A DNA stretch of 64,000 nucleotides from JAAZBW01 sp035647855 (lineage in GTDB: Bacteria; Actinomycetota; Actinomycetes; Actinomycetales; Actinomycetaceae), in assembly GCA_035647855.1 (NCBI GenBank), contig DASRMP010000053.1:21716-85715 (forward strand), read 5' to 3'. Shown piece by piece: positions 15,864 through 25,574 of the stretch. The notes beneath the pieces are model-generated. The model was not told the origin of the DNA and did not search any database. It saw only the letters and a list, made by a program, of their open reading frames with translations. The number at the start of each line of letters is the position of its first letter. Position 1 is the stretch's first letter. The position numbers and the translations under genes are program-made.

Positions 15864-17139
15864 TTCCCACCTCCTCATCCTCATCGTCCAGGTCGCGCCA
15901 GTTCTCGGGCAGCAGTTCGTCGAGGACGTCGTCGACGGAGATGGCGCCCAGCACGTGCCGCTCCTCGTCCACGACCGGCACCATGGTGTAGTTGTAGGTG
16001 GCGAGAAGCCGCGTGACCGTGAGCAGCGAGTCCTTCGGAGAGACAGGGTCGAGGTCCGTGTCGAGGAATGAGCCGATGGGCTCGTTCGGCGGCTCTCGGA
16101 GCGCTCGCTGGAGGTGTAGCACGCCCAGGTAACGGCCGGTGGGGGTTTCCAGCGGCGGCCTGGAGACGATGATCATGGTGGCAAGCGCCGGGTTGATGTC
16201 CTGGCGGCGGGCGTGGGCGAGAGCGCTCGCGACGGCCGCCTCGGGGGGCAGGATGATCGGCTCGGTAGTCATCAGTCCGCCGGCCTCGTCGTCCTCGTAC
16301 ACGAGAAGGCGCCGGATGTCCCGCGCGTCCTCGGGCTCCATCAGTTCGAGGAGGCGGCTCGCCTGCTGCTCGGGCAGGTCCGAGACGAGGTCGGTCGCGT
16401 CGTCCGGCTGCATCGCCTCGAGGACGTCCGCGGCGCGCCCGACCTCGAGCGCGGAGAGGATGCCCACCCTGTCCTCGTCCCCGAGTTCCTCCAGCACGTC
16501 GGCAAGACGTTCGTTGTCCAGTTCCGCGGCCACTTCGATTCGGCGCGCCTCCGGGAGGTCGTGCAGCACATCGGCGAGGTCTGCGGCCTTGAGGTCACCG
16601 AACTGGGCGAGCAGGGTGGCCGCCCCCTGGGCTTCCTCGGAGGGGCCGAGCCCCGTGACGTCGTCAACGGAGATCAGCGACGTCTCACCCCGGCGGAACA
16701 GGCCACCGCCCTCACGGCGCCGGACGAACAGCTGGGTGAGGATCCAGTCCCGGCTCCGTTGCTGCTCCATGGCCACGTCCTCGATGACGACCCGGCCGGA
16801 GCCGTCCTTCATGTCCACCGTGCGATCCAGCAGTTCGCTTATCACGAGCGTCTCGACGTTGCGTTGTTCGAAGCGGCGCATGTTCAGAAGACCGGTCGAG
16901 ATGACGGCGCCGGGTTTGATGCCCGTGACTCGCGTGATGGGAAGGAACACGCGGCGCCGGGCCGTCACCTCTACCACGAGGCCCACGACCCGGGGGGCGC
17001 CGGTGAGCCGGATGATGGTGACGACGTCATGCACTTTGCCGACCTGGTCGCCGATTGGATCGAAAACGGGCGTGCCGACAAGGCGCGCGATGAAGACGCG
17101 CGAGGGGGCCGAAGTCCGCGCGGTGATGGCCATGGCCAC
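15856..17139 (-). CDS. MgtE N-domain/CBS-pair protein without transporter domain
   Basis: A 427-residue soluble protein. Residues about 15-90 resemble a PRC-barrel (VGTPVFDPIGDQVGKVHDV), residues about 180-290 an MgtE N-terminal superhelix (ADVLHDLPE, LLELMEPEDA, LLVYEDDEAGGLMTTE) and the rest a CBS pair (YNYTMVPVVDEERHVLGAISVDDVLDEL). The MgtE magnesium channel helices are missing, so it is a sensor or regulator type, like Rv1232c. It is cotranscribed with the DUF1003 protein. Confidence 0.88.
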   Translation of the reverse strand: MAMAITARTSAPSRVFIARLVGTPVFDPIGDQVGKVHDVVTIIRLTGAPRVVGLVVEVTARRRVFLPITRVTGIKPGAVISTGLLNMRRFEQRNVETLVISELLDRTVDMKDGSGRVVIEDVAMEQQRSRDWILTQLFVRRREGGGLFRRGETSLISVDDVTGLGPSEEAQGAATLLAQFGDLKAADLADVLHDLPEARRIEVAAELDNERLADVLEELGDEDRVGILSALEVGRAADVLEAMQPDDATDLVSDLPEQQASRLLELMEPEDARDIRRLLVYEDDEAGGLMTTEPIILPPEAAVASALAHARRQDINPALATMIIVSRPPLETPTGRYLGVLHLQRALREPPNEPIGSFLDTDLDPVSPKDSLLTVTRLLATYNYTMVPVVDEERHVLGAISVDDVLDELLPENWRDLDDEDEEVGNA

Positions 17140-17204
17140 AGCCTAAGCGGTCGGCGAACGTCAACCCCTTACCGCTCGGGCGGGATTCGTGCTGATAATC
17201 TTCC

Positions 17205-17774
17205 ATGACCCAGATGAGCAATCCAAACATCGCCGTGATGCCGGTCGGCCACGAGATCGCTTCGTTCGCGAACTACAAGGAGGCATCGGCCGCGGTGGAT
17301 ACGCTCGCCGATGCCGGATACCCGGTCCAGGAACTGACGATCGTCGGCACGGACCTCAAAATGATCGAGAAGGTGACCGGTCGCATCACCTGGGGAAAGG
17401 TCCTGCTCTCGGGGGCAGTCTCGGGTGCGCTCTTCGGCCTCATGCTCTCGATCTTCTTCGTGCTGCTGATCCCGGGAACCACGTGGAGCCTGGTGCTCAT
17501 GTGGATGCTCGCCGGCGCCATCGGATTCGCGATTTCACAGGGGCTCCTCTACGCCATGTCCGGAGGCCAGCGGGACTTCTCATCGTCCCAGGGAGTCATC
17601 GCCACGCGGTACGGGCTGCAGGCCACTCCAGAGCATGCGGGACGCGCCCGCCAGCTCCTGATCGATCGAGGCGTGATCTCGCGCCCAGCGGCCCCCGCTC
17701 GCGAGATCGACCTCACCGAACCGCCGCTGTACGGCGAGCGCATCGATCCCGGTGAGGGCATGCCCCTGGCCTGA
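17205..17774 (+). CDS. General stress protein-like membrane protein (YflT/GSP17M domain)
   Basis: A 189-residue protein. The N-terminal 60 residues (FANYKEASAAVDTLADAGYPVQELTIVG) form the GSP17M/YflT-type ferredoxin-like domain. Two transmembrane helices follow in the centre (VLLSGAVSGALFGLMLSIFFVLL and SLVLMWMLAGAIGFAISQGLL), then a second half-domain (GVIATRYGLQATPEHAGRARQLL). Related proteins are common stress-associated membrane proteins in actinobacteria, with no known biochemistry. It is divergent from the MgtE-like gene, with 65 bp between, and 14 bp precede the TIM-barrel gene. Confidence 0.8.
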   Translation: MTQMSNPNIAVMPVGHEIASFANYKEASAAVDTLADAGYPVQELTIVGTDLKMIEKVTGRITWGKVLLSGAVSGALFGLMLSIFFVLLIPGTTWSLVLMWMLAGAIGFAISQGLLYAMSGGQRDFSSSQGVIATRYGLQATPEHAGRARQLLIDRGVISRPAAPAREIDLTEPPLYGERIDPGEGMPLA

Positions 17775-17788
17775 CTAGGCTGGAACTT

Positions 17789-18580
17789 GTGCCCATTCCG
17801 GTGACCCTCTCGAGTTCCTCGGTGTATCCCGGTGGCGTCGAACTTACATTCACGCTGGCCAGGGACCTGGGCTACGACGGCGTCGAGGTCATGGTGCTCG
17901 GCGACCCGACCTCGCGGGAGGCCGTGGAACTGGTCGACCTGGTCAACGCGTACCAGCTCCCCGTGATGTCCATTCACGCCCCCACGCTGCTCTTCACCCA
18001 GCGCGTGTGGGGCGGCGCGTGGGAGAAGATCGACCGCTCCATCGACCTCGCGAAAGCGGTGGGCGCCGAGGTTGTGGTCCTGCATCCGCCCTTCCTGTGG
18101 CAGCGTCTGTACCATCGCGAGTTCGTCAAAGGTGTGTTGCAGCGCGAACAGGAGTCGGGTGTCATTCTCGCCGTCGAGAACATGTATCCGTGGCGGGTGG
18201 CGCGGGACTGGGTCATCTACCGGCCGCACTGGGATCCGATTTCGCTGCCCTACCCGTCGGTCACGCTGGACCTCTCGCACGCGGCGACCTCCCGCTCCGA
18301 CGGGCTCGCGATGGCGATCGAGCTCGGAGACCGGCTCAAACACCTGCACCTGGCCGACGGGCGCAACAACCTGGTTGACGAACACCTCGTGCCCGGGGAC
18401 GGGAACCAGCGGGCGGCGGAGGTTCTCCAACTCCTCGTCCAGCGGGAGTTCCAGGGCCAGGTGTGCGTCGAGGTGATCACCCGGGGTAAACCGACGCCGC
18501 GAAGGGACTCGGATCTCGCGCGATCCCTCGACTTCGCCCGAAAGTATCTCGGACAGGACCCGCAGCGGACTCTCAGGTAA
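17789..18580 (+). CDS. Sugar phosphate isomerase/epimerase family TIM-barrel protein
   Basis: A 263-residue AP-endonuclease-2-like TIM barrel. Family metal-site strands are visible: VVVLHPPF (His), ILAVENMYP (Glu), VTLDLSHAATS (Asp, His), LKHLHLADG (His) and VCVEVITRG (Glu). These ligands would bind one to three divalent metals. It could act on a sugar or inositol derivative or on DNA; nothing here separates these. It starts with GTG 14 bp after the stress-protein gene and probably shares its transcript. Confidence 0.82.
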   Translation: MPIPVTLSSSSVYPGGVELTFTLARDLGYDGVEVMVLGDPTSREAVELVDLVNAYQLPVMSIHAPTLLFTQRVWGGAWEKIDRSIDLAKAVGAEVVVLHPPFLWQRLYHREFVKGVLQREQESGVILAVENMYPWRVARDWVIYRPHWDPISLPYPSVTLDLSHAATSRSDGLAMAIELGDRLKHLHLADGRNNLVDEHLVPGDGNQRAAEVLQLLVQREFQGQVCVEVITRGKPTPRRDSDLARSLDFARKYLGQDPQRTLR

Positions 18581-18617
18581 CGTGCTGGTCAAGCGGTATC
18601 CGTTTGAGGAGCACGCA

Positions 18618-19085
18618 ATGCCACTGGAAGTCCACATCACGACGGCGTCGGCCACGGATCCTTATGTCGCGGCGATGCTGCGGGAACACGCCGCCGAAAT
18701 GCACGACATCCGGGCACCCGCGTCCCTGCATTCCGAGGAGCCTGCGGAACTGTCTGCCGTCGGTGCGCGCATGTGGGCCGCGTGGCGCGACGGGGCCGTG
18801 GTCGGGATCGTTGCGCTCGTCGTGATCGAGCGAGGGCACGGAGAACTCAAGTCGATGCGCACGATCGCCGCCGCGCGCCGCCAAGGGGTGGGTGCGGCAC
18901 TGCTCAGCCGTTTGCTTGAGGAGGCCGAGCGGTCCGGTCTCTATCGGGTCAGCCTCAAGGTGGGCAGGGATCGGTTCTTCGAACCGGCGCTTCACCTCTA
19001 CGAGCGGCGCGGCTTCGAGGAAACCTCACCGTTCGGTCCTTACCGCGAGGACGAGGGCAGCGTATACATGACGATCGAGCTGTAG
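18618..19085 (+). CDS. GNAT family N-acetyltransferase
   Basis: A 155-residue GCN5-related acetyltransferase. The acetyl-CoA pyrophosphate loop is AARRQGVGAALLSRLLEEAER near the middle, with the usual strand ELKSMRTIAA before it and the ALHLYERRGFEE motif after. The ATG at 18618 is chosen for its GAGGAG site 7 bp upstream; a start at 18582 would add 12 non-conserved residues. The substrate is unknown. Its stop codon abuts the stop of the convergent aminopeptidase gene with no spacer. Confidence 0.88.
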   Translation: MPLEVHITTASATDPYVAAMLREHAAEMHDIRAPASLHSEEPAELSAVGARMWAAWRDGAVVGIVALVVIERGHGELKSMRTIAAARRQGVGAALLSRLLEEAERSGLYRVSLKVGRDRFFEPALHLYERRGFEETSPFGPYREDEGSVYMTIEL

Positions 19086-20684
19086 TCACCGCTCTGCGAG
19101 AATCTCCCTCATCCAGTTCTCGACGTCGTCGATGGTGCGCGGGATGTCCTCGGACAGCCGGACGGCGCCATCCTCGGTGACGAGGATGTTGTCCTCGATT
19201 CGTACGGCCATGCCGCGCATGTCCTCGGGGACGGCGAGGTCATCCGCCCGGAAGTACAGGCCCGGCTCGATGGTGAAGATCATCCCGGGGCGCAGTTCCG
19301 CGTCCAGGTACATGTCGCGACGTGCCTGGGCACAATCGTGCACATCGATGCCGAGGTGGTGTGAGGTGCCGTGCACCATCCAGCGCCGGTGGTACTGGCC
19401 CTCGGGCGCGAGGGACTCCTCCGCCGAGACCGGGAGCATGCCCCAGCCGGCCAGCCGGTGGGCGAGCACCTCCATCGCCGCCTCGTGCAGTTCGCGGAAA
19501 CGCGGCCGGGTGCCGTCTTCCCGCACCTCGCGAGCTCGAGCCATGGACGCCTCGGCAGCATCCAGCACTGCCTGGTAAACACGCTTCTGCGGCTCGGTGA
19601 AGCGGCCGTCCACCGGGAGAGTCCGGGTGATATCCGCGGTGTAGAGCGAGTCGACTTCCACGCCGGCGTCGATGAGGACGAGATCGCCGGGCCTGACCGG
19701 GCCGTCGTTGACGATCCAGTGCAGTGTGTTGGCGTTGTTGCCGGAAGCGGCGATCGTGTCGTAACCGAGACCGTTTCCCTCCTCACGGGAGAGGGCGGCG
19801 AACGCGCCCTCGATCACGCGCTCGCCGCGGGGGTGCACGGTCGCGCGCGGGAGAGCGCGGATCATGTGCTCGAATCCCGAGCAGGTGACGTCCACGGCCT
19901 TCTGCATCTCGCTGATCTCCCACTCGTCCTTGATCAGGCGGAGTTCGGAGAGCTTCTCGGCGAGCGCGGCATCGAGTGATTCGTCTGGCTGGACGCCGGC
20001 CTGCTTCTGGGCCGCCCGCACGACCTCTGTGACAGCAGTGTCCGCCTGCGGCACCACTCGGATGGTGACCTGGCCCGCGTCCTTGGCGACGGCGTCGGCG
20101 AACGAATCGATGTGCGCGCAGTTCAGACCGGTTGCGGATTCGATCTCCTCGAGGCTCGGACGGACCCCTACCCAGAGTTCCCCGTAGCGGGCGTTCGCGT
20201 AGAACTCCTCGGTGTCGCGGCCCGCGCGCGGCCGGAAGTAGAGGGTGGCGGTGTGTGTTTCGCCGTCATGGGCCTCGCCGCCGGTGACCGGAGCGCTTTC
20301 GCCGCCGCGGTTCGGATCGAGGACGAGGACGGCGTCGGGCTCCTGGTCCGTGCCGAGACCCGTGAGATGGGCGAAGGCGCTGTGAGGGCGGAAGCGGTAG
20401 TCCGTGTCATTGGAGCGGACCACGAGTGCGCCCGCCGGGATCACGAGCCGTTCGCCGCCGAACTGCGTGCCGATGGCAGCGCGGTGCGCGGCGGCAGAGT
20501 CCGACGAGGGCAGCCGTTCGGGGAGTCCTCCCGGCCGGGGCCCCCAGTTCGCCGCGATGAACTCGCGGAAGGCCTGGGATGTGGGACGCTGCGAGCGATT
20601 GCTGCCGCGGTCCTCGAGCGGCTGCGGGTCTGGCTCAGTGGTGGCGTGCGGGGGATTGCCGGTGTCGGTGGCGCGGTCCGTCAT
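19086..20684 (-). CDS. pepP: Xaa-Pro aminopeptidase (aminopeptidase P, M24B)
   Basis: A 532-residue pita-bread metallopeptidase that removes N-terminal residues before proline. An AMP_N domain (residues about 50-200, RFRPHSAFAHLTG) is followed by the M24 domain. Metal ligands are the two Asp in LIDAGVEVDSLYTADITRTLPV, His in GTSHHLGIDVHD and Glu in IEPGLYF and IEDNILVT. The N-terminal 45 residues are polar and disordered. It should work as a cytosolic dimanganese enzyme in peptide turnover. It lies 68 bp downstream of the MFS gene stop, on the opposite side of the PHP gene. Confidence 0.94.
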   Translation of the reverse strand: MTDRATDTGNPPHATTEPDPQPLEDRGSNRSQRPTSQAFREFIAANWGPRPGGLPERLPSSDSAAAHRAAIGTQFGGERLVIPAGALVVRSNDTDYRFRPHSAFAHLTGLGTDQEPDAVLVLDPNRGGESAPVTGGEAHDGETHTATLYFRPRAGRDTEEFYANARYGELWVGVRPSLEEIESATGLNCAHIDSFADAVAKDAGQVTIRVVPQADTAVTEVVRAAQKQAGVQPDESLDAALAEKLSELRLIKDEWEISEMQKAVDVTCSGFEHMIRALPRATVHPRGERVIEGAFAALSREEGNGLGYDTIAASGNNANTLHWIVNDGPVRPGDLVLIDAGVEVDSLYTADITRTLPVDGRFTEPQKRVYQAVLDAAEASMARAREVREDGTRPRFRELHEAAMEVLAHRLAGWGMLPVSAEESLAPEGQYHRRWMVHGTSHHLGIDVHDCAQARRDMYLDAELRPGMIFTIEPGLYFRADDLAVPEDMRGMAVRIEDNILVTEDGAVRLSEDIPRTIDDVENWMREILAER

Positions 20685-20752
20685 GCCCCAACCCTACGCG
20701 GCGCGACCGACGGACTCGCCGGCCTGCTGCTCCGCACGCCCGCGGGCCGACG

Positions 20753-22126
20753 TCAGCGTTCCTCGAGCGCGAGGTCGGCCATCTCGGGCAGGAACAGGCA
20801 CGCCACCATGGCCATGAGGAAGCTGGCGCCAAGGACCCCGAACAGGACCGGCAGGCCTCCGAGGGCGACCAGCGGTGGCACTACGAGCGGCGCCGTCATT
20901 GCGGCGAGCCGGCCGAACGCCGTCGCGGCCCCCGAGCCCGTGCCGCGGTGCGAGGTCGGGTAGACCTCCGGTGTGATCGCGTAGAGGGCACCCCACGCGC
21001 CCAGGTTGAAGAACGAGAGCGCGGAGCCCGAGATGAGGAGGAGCGTGATGTTGGGGGAGAACCCGAAAGCGACGGCTGAGAGCGCACTTCCGGCGAGGAA
21101 CGTCGCGAGAGTCGGGCGGCGGCCCCAGCGCTCGATCAGGAATGCGGCCAGCGCGTAACCCGGAAGCTGGGCAAGCGTGATGATCAGCGTGTACTGGAAG
21201 GACCGGACGATGTCGTAGCCCTGGTTGTAGAGCAGGGTCGGCAGCCAGATGAAGGCGCCGTAGTAGGAGAAGTTGACGCCGATCCAGGTGAGGGAGAGGG
21301 CGATCGTACGTTTGCGGTATCTGGGGGTCCAGAGTTCGCGCCAATGGATCCTGTTCGCCGGTGGCAGGGCGGGAGACGGGACGGGCTCGACTCCCGCCAC
21401 GTCCTCGAACTCGCGGACCACCGCCTCCGCCTCGTCGGTGCGCCCACGCGCTTCCAGGAACCGTACGGACTCCGGCAGGTGTGCACGCACCACCAGCGCC
21501 CACAGCGCCGGCACGGCGCCGATCAACAGCGCCCAGCGCCAGCCGTTCTCGAAGGTCGGGACCACGAAGTAGCCGATCAGCGCCGCGGTGAGCCAGCCGA
21601 CCGCCCAGAAGGACTCCAGGATCACGACCACGCGGCCGCGGATCGCCCGAGGGGCGAACTCCGAGACCAGGGTCGATGCGACGGGAAGTTCGGCGCCGAG
21701 TCCAAGCCCGACCACGAACCGGAAGGCGATGAGCATGACGAGGCCGGTCGAGAACGCAGAGAGCCCGGTTGCGATGCCGTAGATGAGAAGGGTCAGTGCG
21801 AAGACCTGCTTGCGGCCGATCCGGTCGGCGAGCAGACCACCGACGCTCGCGCCGATCGCCATGCCCACGAATCCCACCGAGGCCAGCAGCGACAGCTCAC
21901 CGCTCGCCAGGCCCCACTCGGCGGCCAGCGCCGTCATGATGAACGAGATGAGCCCGACGTCCATGGCGTCGAGCGCCCAGCCGACGCCTGATCCTCCGAG
22001 GATCTTGGTGTGCAGCCGCGTCCACGGCAACCGGTCCAGGCGTTCGGGCCGCGTCAGTGCCTTCCCGGTGGGCGTGTCGGCTGCGGGCTCGGGGTGCGGG
22101 GCTTCTGAATCGGTCGGGTTGCTCAC
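20753..22126 (-). CDS. MFS transporter, sugar/aromatic acid:proton symporter type
   Basis: A 457-residue, 12-helix major facilitator. The signature loop between helices 2 and 3 is GGLLADRIGRKQVF, its repeat after helix 8 is AFLIERWGRRPTL, and helix 1 begins GSGVGWALDAMDVGLISF, as in the NiaP/aromatic acid symporter group. The GTG at 22126 (VSNPTDSEAPHPEP) is preferred since upstream frame has no membrane or family similarity and the divergent PHP gene starts 40 bp away. The large central loop holds VRAHLPESVRFLEARGR. The substrate cannot be read from sequence. Confidence 0.86.
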   Translation of the reverse strand: MSNPTDSEAPHPEPAADTPTGKALTRPERLDRLPWTRLHTKILGGSGVGWALDAMDVGLISFIMTALAAEWGLASGELSLLASVGFVGMAIGASVGGLLADRIGRKQVFALTLLIYGIATGLSAFSTGLVMLIAFRFVVGLGLGAELPVASTLVSEFAPRAIRGRVVVILESFWAVGWLTAALIGYFVVPTFENGWRWALLIGAVPALWALVVRAHLPESVRFLEARGRTDEAEAVVREFEDVAGVEPVPSPALPPANRIHWRELWTPRYRKRTIALSLTWIGVNFSYYGAFIWLPTLLYNQGYDIVRSFQYTLIITLAQLPGYALAAFLIERWGRRPTLATFLAGSALSAVAFGFSPNITLLLISGSALSFFNLGAWGALYAITPEVYPTSHRGTGSGAATAFGRLAAMTAPLVVPPLVALGGLPVLFGVLGASFLMAMVACLFLPEMADLALEER

Positions 22127-22165
22127 CGGGTGAGAATACCGCTGCCGGGCGACTACGGTGGAATC

Positions 22166-23008
22166 GTGTTCATCGACCTTCACACGCATTCGGCGCATTC
22201 GGACGGCACCGACGCCCCGGCGCGTCTGATGGAGGCGGCGGCCGTGGCAGGTCTCGAAGTCGTCGGCCTCGCTGACCACGATACGAACACGGGCTGGGCC
22301 GAGGCGAGCGCCGCCGTCGGGAGAACGGGAGTCGCGCTCGTGAGGGCGGCCGAGATCACGGCGTCCTGGAAGGGTTCGTCCGTCCATGTGCTGTCCTACC
22401 TTCACGACCCGGACGAGCCGCGGCTCGCCCGGCTGATGGCGGACAACCGGAACCTTCGGCCCCGCCGCGCCCGTGCGATGGTGGCGGCGCTCTCCCGGGA
22501 TTACCCGATCACCTGGGAGGACGTGATGGCGCACGCCGGTGACCCCAAGACGGTGGGACGGCCGCACATGGCCGACGCGCTCGTGACTGCCGGCGTCTTC
22601 CCTCATCGCGACGATGCGTTCGCCGGGGTGCTGGCCGCTGATGGACCCTACTACGTGCACTTGGCGGCGCCGGAGCCGCTGGAAGTTGTCCGGGCCATCC
22701 GCGCCGCCGGGGGAGTGCCTGTCATCGCCCACCCGTTCATCTCCTCGCGCGGGGGGATCGACGACGACGCCATCGCCGAACTGGCCCGAGCGGGACTGTT
22801 CGCTCTCGAGGCGGACCACCGCGATCACACTGCCGGGCAGCGCGCACGTGCACGCCGGCTCGCGGCGGACCTCGGCCTTGCCGTCACCGGATCGTCCGAC
22901 TATCACGGGACTGGTAAACAGAACCGCTTGGGAGACGGGGTCACCGCACCGGATGTGCTAGAGCGCATTGCCGCCGAGGGGAGACTCGAGGTGCTTTGGC
23001 CCGGGTGA
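22166..23008 (+). CDS. PHP domain metal-dependent phosphoesterase
   Basis: A 280-residue protein beginning VFIDLHTHSAHSDGT, whose HxH is the first PHP motif, followed by GLADHDTNTGW, PVIAHPF and, near the C-terminus, TGSSDYHGTG. These residues build the trinuclear metal site of YciV/RnaM (3',5'-nucleoside bisphosphate phosphatase) and Rv-type PHP proteins. The GTG at 22166 is the start that matches the family; another GTG 36 bp upstream is possible. Likely substrates are small nucleotides or RNA 5' ends. It diverges from the MFS gene. Confidence 0.88.
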   Translation: MFIDLHTHSAHSDGTDAPARLMEAAAVAGLEVVGLADHDTNTGWAEASAAVGRTGVALVRAAEITASWKGSSVHVLSYLHDPDEPRLARLMADNRNLRPRRARAMVAALSRDYPITWEDVMAHAGDPKTVGRPHMADALVTAGVFPHRDDAFAGVLAADGPYYVHLAAPEPLEVVRAIRAAGGVPVIAHPFISSRGGIDDDAIAELARAGLFALEADHRDHTAGQRARARRLAADLGLAVTGSSDYHGTGKQNRLGDGVTAPDVLERIAAEGRLEVLWPG

Positions 23009-23025
23009 GACGCCGCGCCCGTCCG

Positions 23026-24552
23026 CTACGCCTGCGGCGTCCCGCCGCTCTTCCTCCGACGACGGCGTGGCCGCCTCGCCCTGGGAGGCTCGCCCTCGCC
23101 GTCGCGTGTGGCACCGCTCCGCGGGCCGCCACCTCTGGAGCCGCCCCGGGATCCGCTCCGCGAGCCGCCGCGGGAGGTGCGGCGGCGCCCACCCCCGCCC
23201 TCGACGTCCTCGAGTACCTCGGAATCGAGACCTGAGCGGGTGCGATCGGCGCGCGGTAGGCGGCCGGTGACGCCCTCGGGAATGCCGAGGTCGGAGTAGA
23301 GGTGGTCGGAGGTGTGATACGTCTCGACCGGTTCGGCGTTGCCGAAACCGAGCGCCTTGTTGATCAGGGACCAGCGCGGGGTGTCGTCCCAGTCGACGAG
23401 CGTGATGGCCGTGCCGCCCTGTCCCGCCCGGCCGGTGCGGCCGATGCGGTGGAGGTAGATCTTCTCGTCTTCTGGGCACTGGTAGTTGATGACGTGCGTG
23501 ACGTCGTCGACGTCGATCCCTCGTGCGGCGACGTCCGTCGCGACGAGCACGTCGACCTTCCCGCTGCGGAATGCGCGCATCGCCTGTTCACGGGCGCCCT
23601 GACCGAGATCGCCGTGGAGGGCGGCGACGGCGAAGCCGCGATCCTCCAGCTGCTCCGCAAGGTTGGCGACCGTTCGCTTGGTTCGCGCGAAAATGATCGT
23701 CAGGCCGCGGTCCTCTGCCTGCAGGATCCGGGCGAGCATTTCGACCTTGTTGAGGGCGTGTGCGCGGTAGACGACCTGCTTGACGGTGGCGACCGTCTTG
23801 GCAGGATCGCGCGGATCCGAGGCGCGGATGTGGGTGGGCTGACGCATGTAGCGCCGCGCGAGTGCAACCACGGCGCCCGGCATGGTCGCCGAGAAGAGCA
23901 TCGACTGCCGGCCACCCGGCGTCTTGGAGAGGATCTTCTCGACGTCGGGGAGGAATCCCAGGTCGAGCATCTCGTCGGCCTCGTCGAGGACCACGGTGCG
24001 GACCTGCCCGAGATCGAGGATCTTGCGGTTCATGAGGTCGAGCATGCGGCCCGGGGTACCCACCACCACCTCGACGCCGACCCTGAGGGCCTCGACCTGG
24101 GGCTCGTACGCCCGCCCGCCGAAGACCTTCACGATGCGGAGGTTGCGGCGGCGGGAGGCGGCCTCGAGGTCGCCCGCCACCTGGAGCGCGAGTTCCCGCG
24201 TGGGCACGATGACCACTGCCTGCGGCTTTCCCTGTGCCGGACCCAGACGGTCCCAGCCCTCTTCTCCGGGGGCGATCACCTTGGTGAGCAGCGGAAGACC
24301 GAAGGCGAGGGTCTTTCCGGTGCCCGTCTTTGCCTGGCCTATGATGTCGCGCCCCTCGAGGGCCACGGGCAGTGCCATGGCCTGGATCGGGAACGGTTCC
24401 GTGACGCGGAGATCGCGGAGCGAGTCGACGATCTCCTCACGCAGATCGAAATCGGCGAAGTGCACGCCCGCGACGGCGAGCGACTGCTCCTCGGAGCCGG
24501 ACGTCTCGCTCGGCATCGCGACGATGCCAGTGGGTTTGATGTGTGTGGTCAA
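23026..24552 (-). CDS. DEAD-box ATP-dependent RNA helicase
   Basis: A 508-residue RhlE-type helicase that unwinds RNA duplexes. In order: Q motif near residue 52 (EPFPIQAMALP), Walker A AKTGTGKT (74-81), PTREL, DEAD in VVLDEADEMLDLGF, SAT in LFSATMP, and in domain 2 TDVAARGIDV and HRIGRTGRAGQ. The C-terminal tail is basic and Arg/Gly-rich (RNA binding). The TTG start at 24552 has AAGGA 6 bp upstream; a weaker option is ATG at 24516. It matches the rhlE locus beside the ferritin-like gene in actinobacteria. Confidence 0.93.
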   Translation of the reverse strand: MTTHIKPTGIVAMPSETSGSEEQSLAVAGVHFADFDLREEIVDSLRDLRVTEPFPIQAMALPVALEGRDIIGQAKTGTGKTLAFGLPLLTKVIAPGEEGWDRLGPAQGKPQAVVIVPTRELALQVAGDLEAASRRRNLRIVKVFGGRAYEPQVEALRVGVEVVVGTPGRMLDLMNRKILDLGQVRTVVLDEADEMLDLGFLPDVEKILSKTPGGRQSMLFSATMPGAVVALARRYMRQPTHIRASDPRDPAKTVATVKQVVYRAHALNKVEMLARILQAEDRGLTIIFARTKRTVANLAEQLEDRGFAVAALHGDLGQGAREQAMRAFRSGKVDVLVATDVAARGIDVDDVTHVINYQCPEDEKIYLHRIGRTGRAGQGGTAITLVDWDDTPRWSLINKALGFGNAEPVETYHTSDHLYSDLGIPEGVTGRLPRADRTRSGLDSEVLEDVEGGGGRRRTSRGGSRSGSRGGSRGGGPRSGATRDGEGEPPRARRPRRRRRKSGGTPQA

Positions 24553-24797
24553 GAGGATTCCTTCGGTCGTGCGCTCTCACGGCCGGCTTCTCGCGCAATG
24601 GACGGTTCGAATCCCCGTCCGGTGGCGCGCGCCGCCGGCGCTGGCCATGGCAGCCGATCGCGGAATTCAATGCGCTTCGCGGGGGTCCGCGGCGCGGAAC
24701 GGGTCTGCCATGCGTACGACCGGGCAACCAAATGTCGAGACCCAGTGTAACGCGCGCGGCTCGGGCGGCTTTTTCTGGCCGGTCCCGGCCATAGGCT

Positions 24798-25508
24798 TTG
24801 CCAATGATCACTTCTGCGGCCGGCGGGCCTGCGCCGGGAGACATTGTGCCACCAGCGGCGGAGGTGCCGCCGGAAGCAGTGCGCGCCTACCTCGGTCTCC
24901 TCGGGTACGCGTCGCTCGGCTCCTTCTCGCTGCTCGCTCACGACGCCGCCAACTCCCCGGACATCGTGGTCCGGCTGCGGCTCTCACGCATGGCTGCGGC
25001 CGAACTCCAGGAAATCGACCTGGTGGAAGCGCTTTTTGAGCGGCACGGCGGGGATGCGTCTGCGGCGGTGTCCGAGTTCGCGCCCATCTTGAACGACTTC
25101 ACGGTACGTGCCCGGCCCCGCGACTGGTGGGAGCGCCTCATGCGCACCTACGTGGGATTCAACCTGCTCCAGGACCTACTACGTGAACTCGGTGGGGGAC
25201 TGCATGAGGAATTGCGCGAGCAGGTTCTGGACACGATGTGTGTCTCGTGCCACGCGGATCTCGTTGCCGAGCAACTTGGACCCGTGTTGGCCGCGGACAC
25301 GAAACTCGCCAGCCGGCTCGCGCTCTGGGGCCGCCGGGTCGTGGGCGACGCCATCGGTCTCGTCCACCGCGCGCTCGCCCAGAATCCTGCTCTCCTCGAA
25401 CTCCTGCCGGAGACGGACGGTGACGGTCCGGCACGGGAGGCCGCGCTCGTGGGCCGGTTGCAGACCGGGCACGCGCGCAGGTTCGCCCGTCTGGGCCTCA
25501 AGTCGTAA
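24798..25508 (+). CDS. Ferritin-like (MiaE-like) protein
   Basis: A 236-residue protein with four predicted long helices and the actinobacterial ferritin-like fold related to tRNA hydroxylase MiaE. ELQEIDLVEALFERHG, FNLLQDLLRELGG and the helix around MCVSCHADLVAEQL carry Glu/His candidates for a di-metal site, but I cannot assign a complete ExxH pair with certainty. It is divergent from the helicase gene (245 bp spacer, no other gene seen) and convergent with DUF3107, as in Mycobacterium (Rv3210c region). The activity is unproven. Confidence 0.75.
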   Translation: MPMITSAAGGPAPGDIVPPAAEVPPEAVRAYLGLLGYASLGSFSLLAHDAANSPDIVVRLRLSRMAAAELQEIDLVEALFERHGGDASAAVSEFAPILNDFTVRARPRDWWERLMRTYVGFNLLQDLLRELGGGLHEELREQVLDTMCVSCHADLVAEQLGPVLAADTKLASRLALWGRRVVGDAIGLVHRALAQNPALLELLPETDGDGPAREAALVGRLQTGHARRFARLGLKS

Positions 25509-25574
25509 TCACCGTGGCTCGGGCGATGGCCGGAGTGACCGGGCAGGACGAGGGTCCCGCCCGGGTCGCGCACG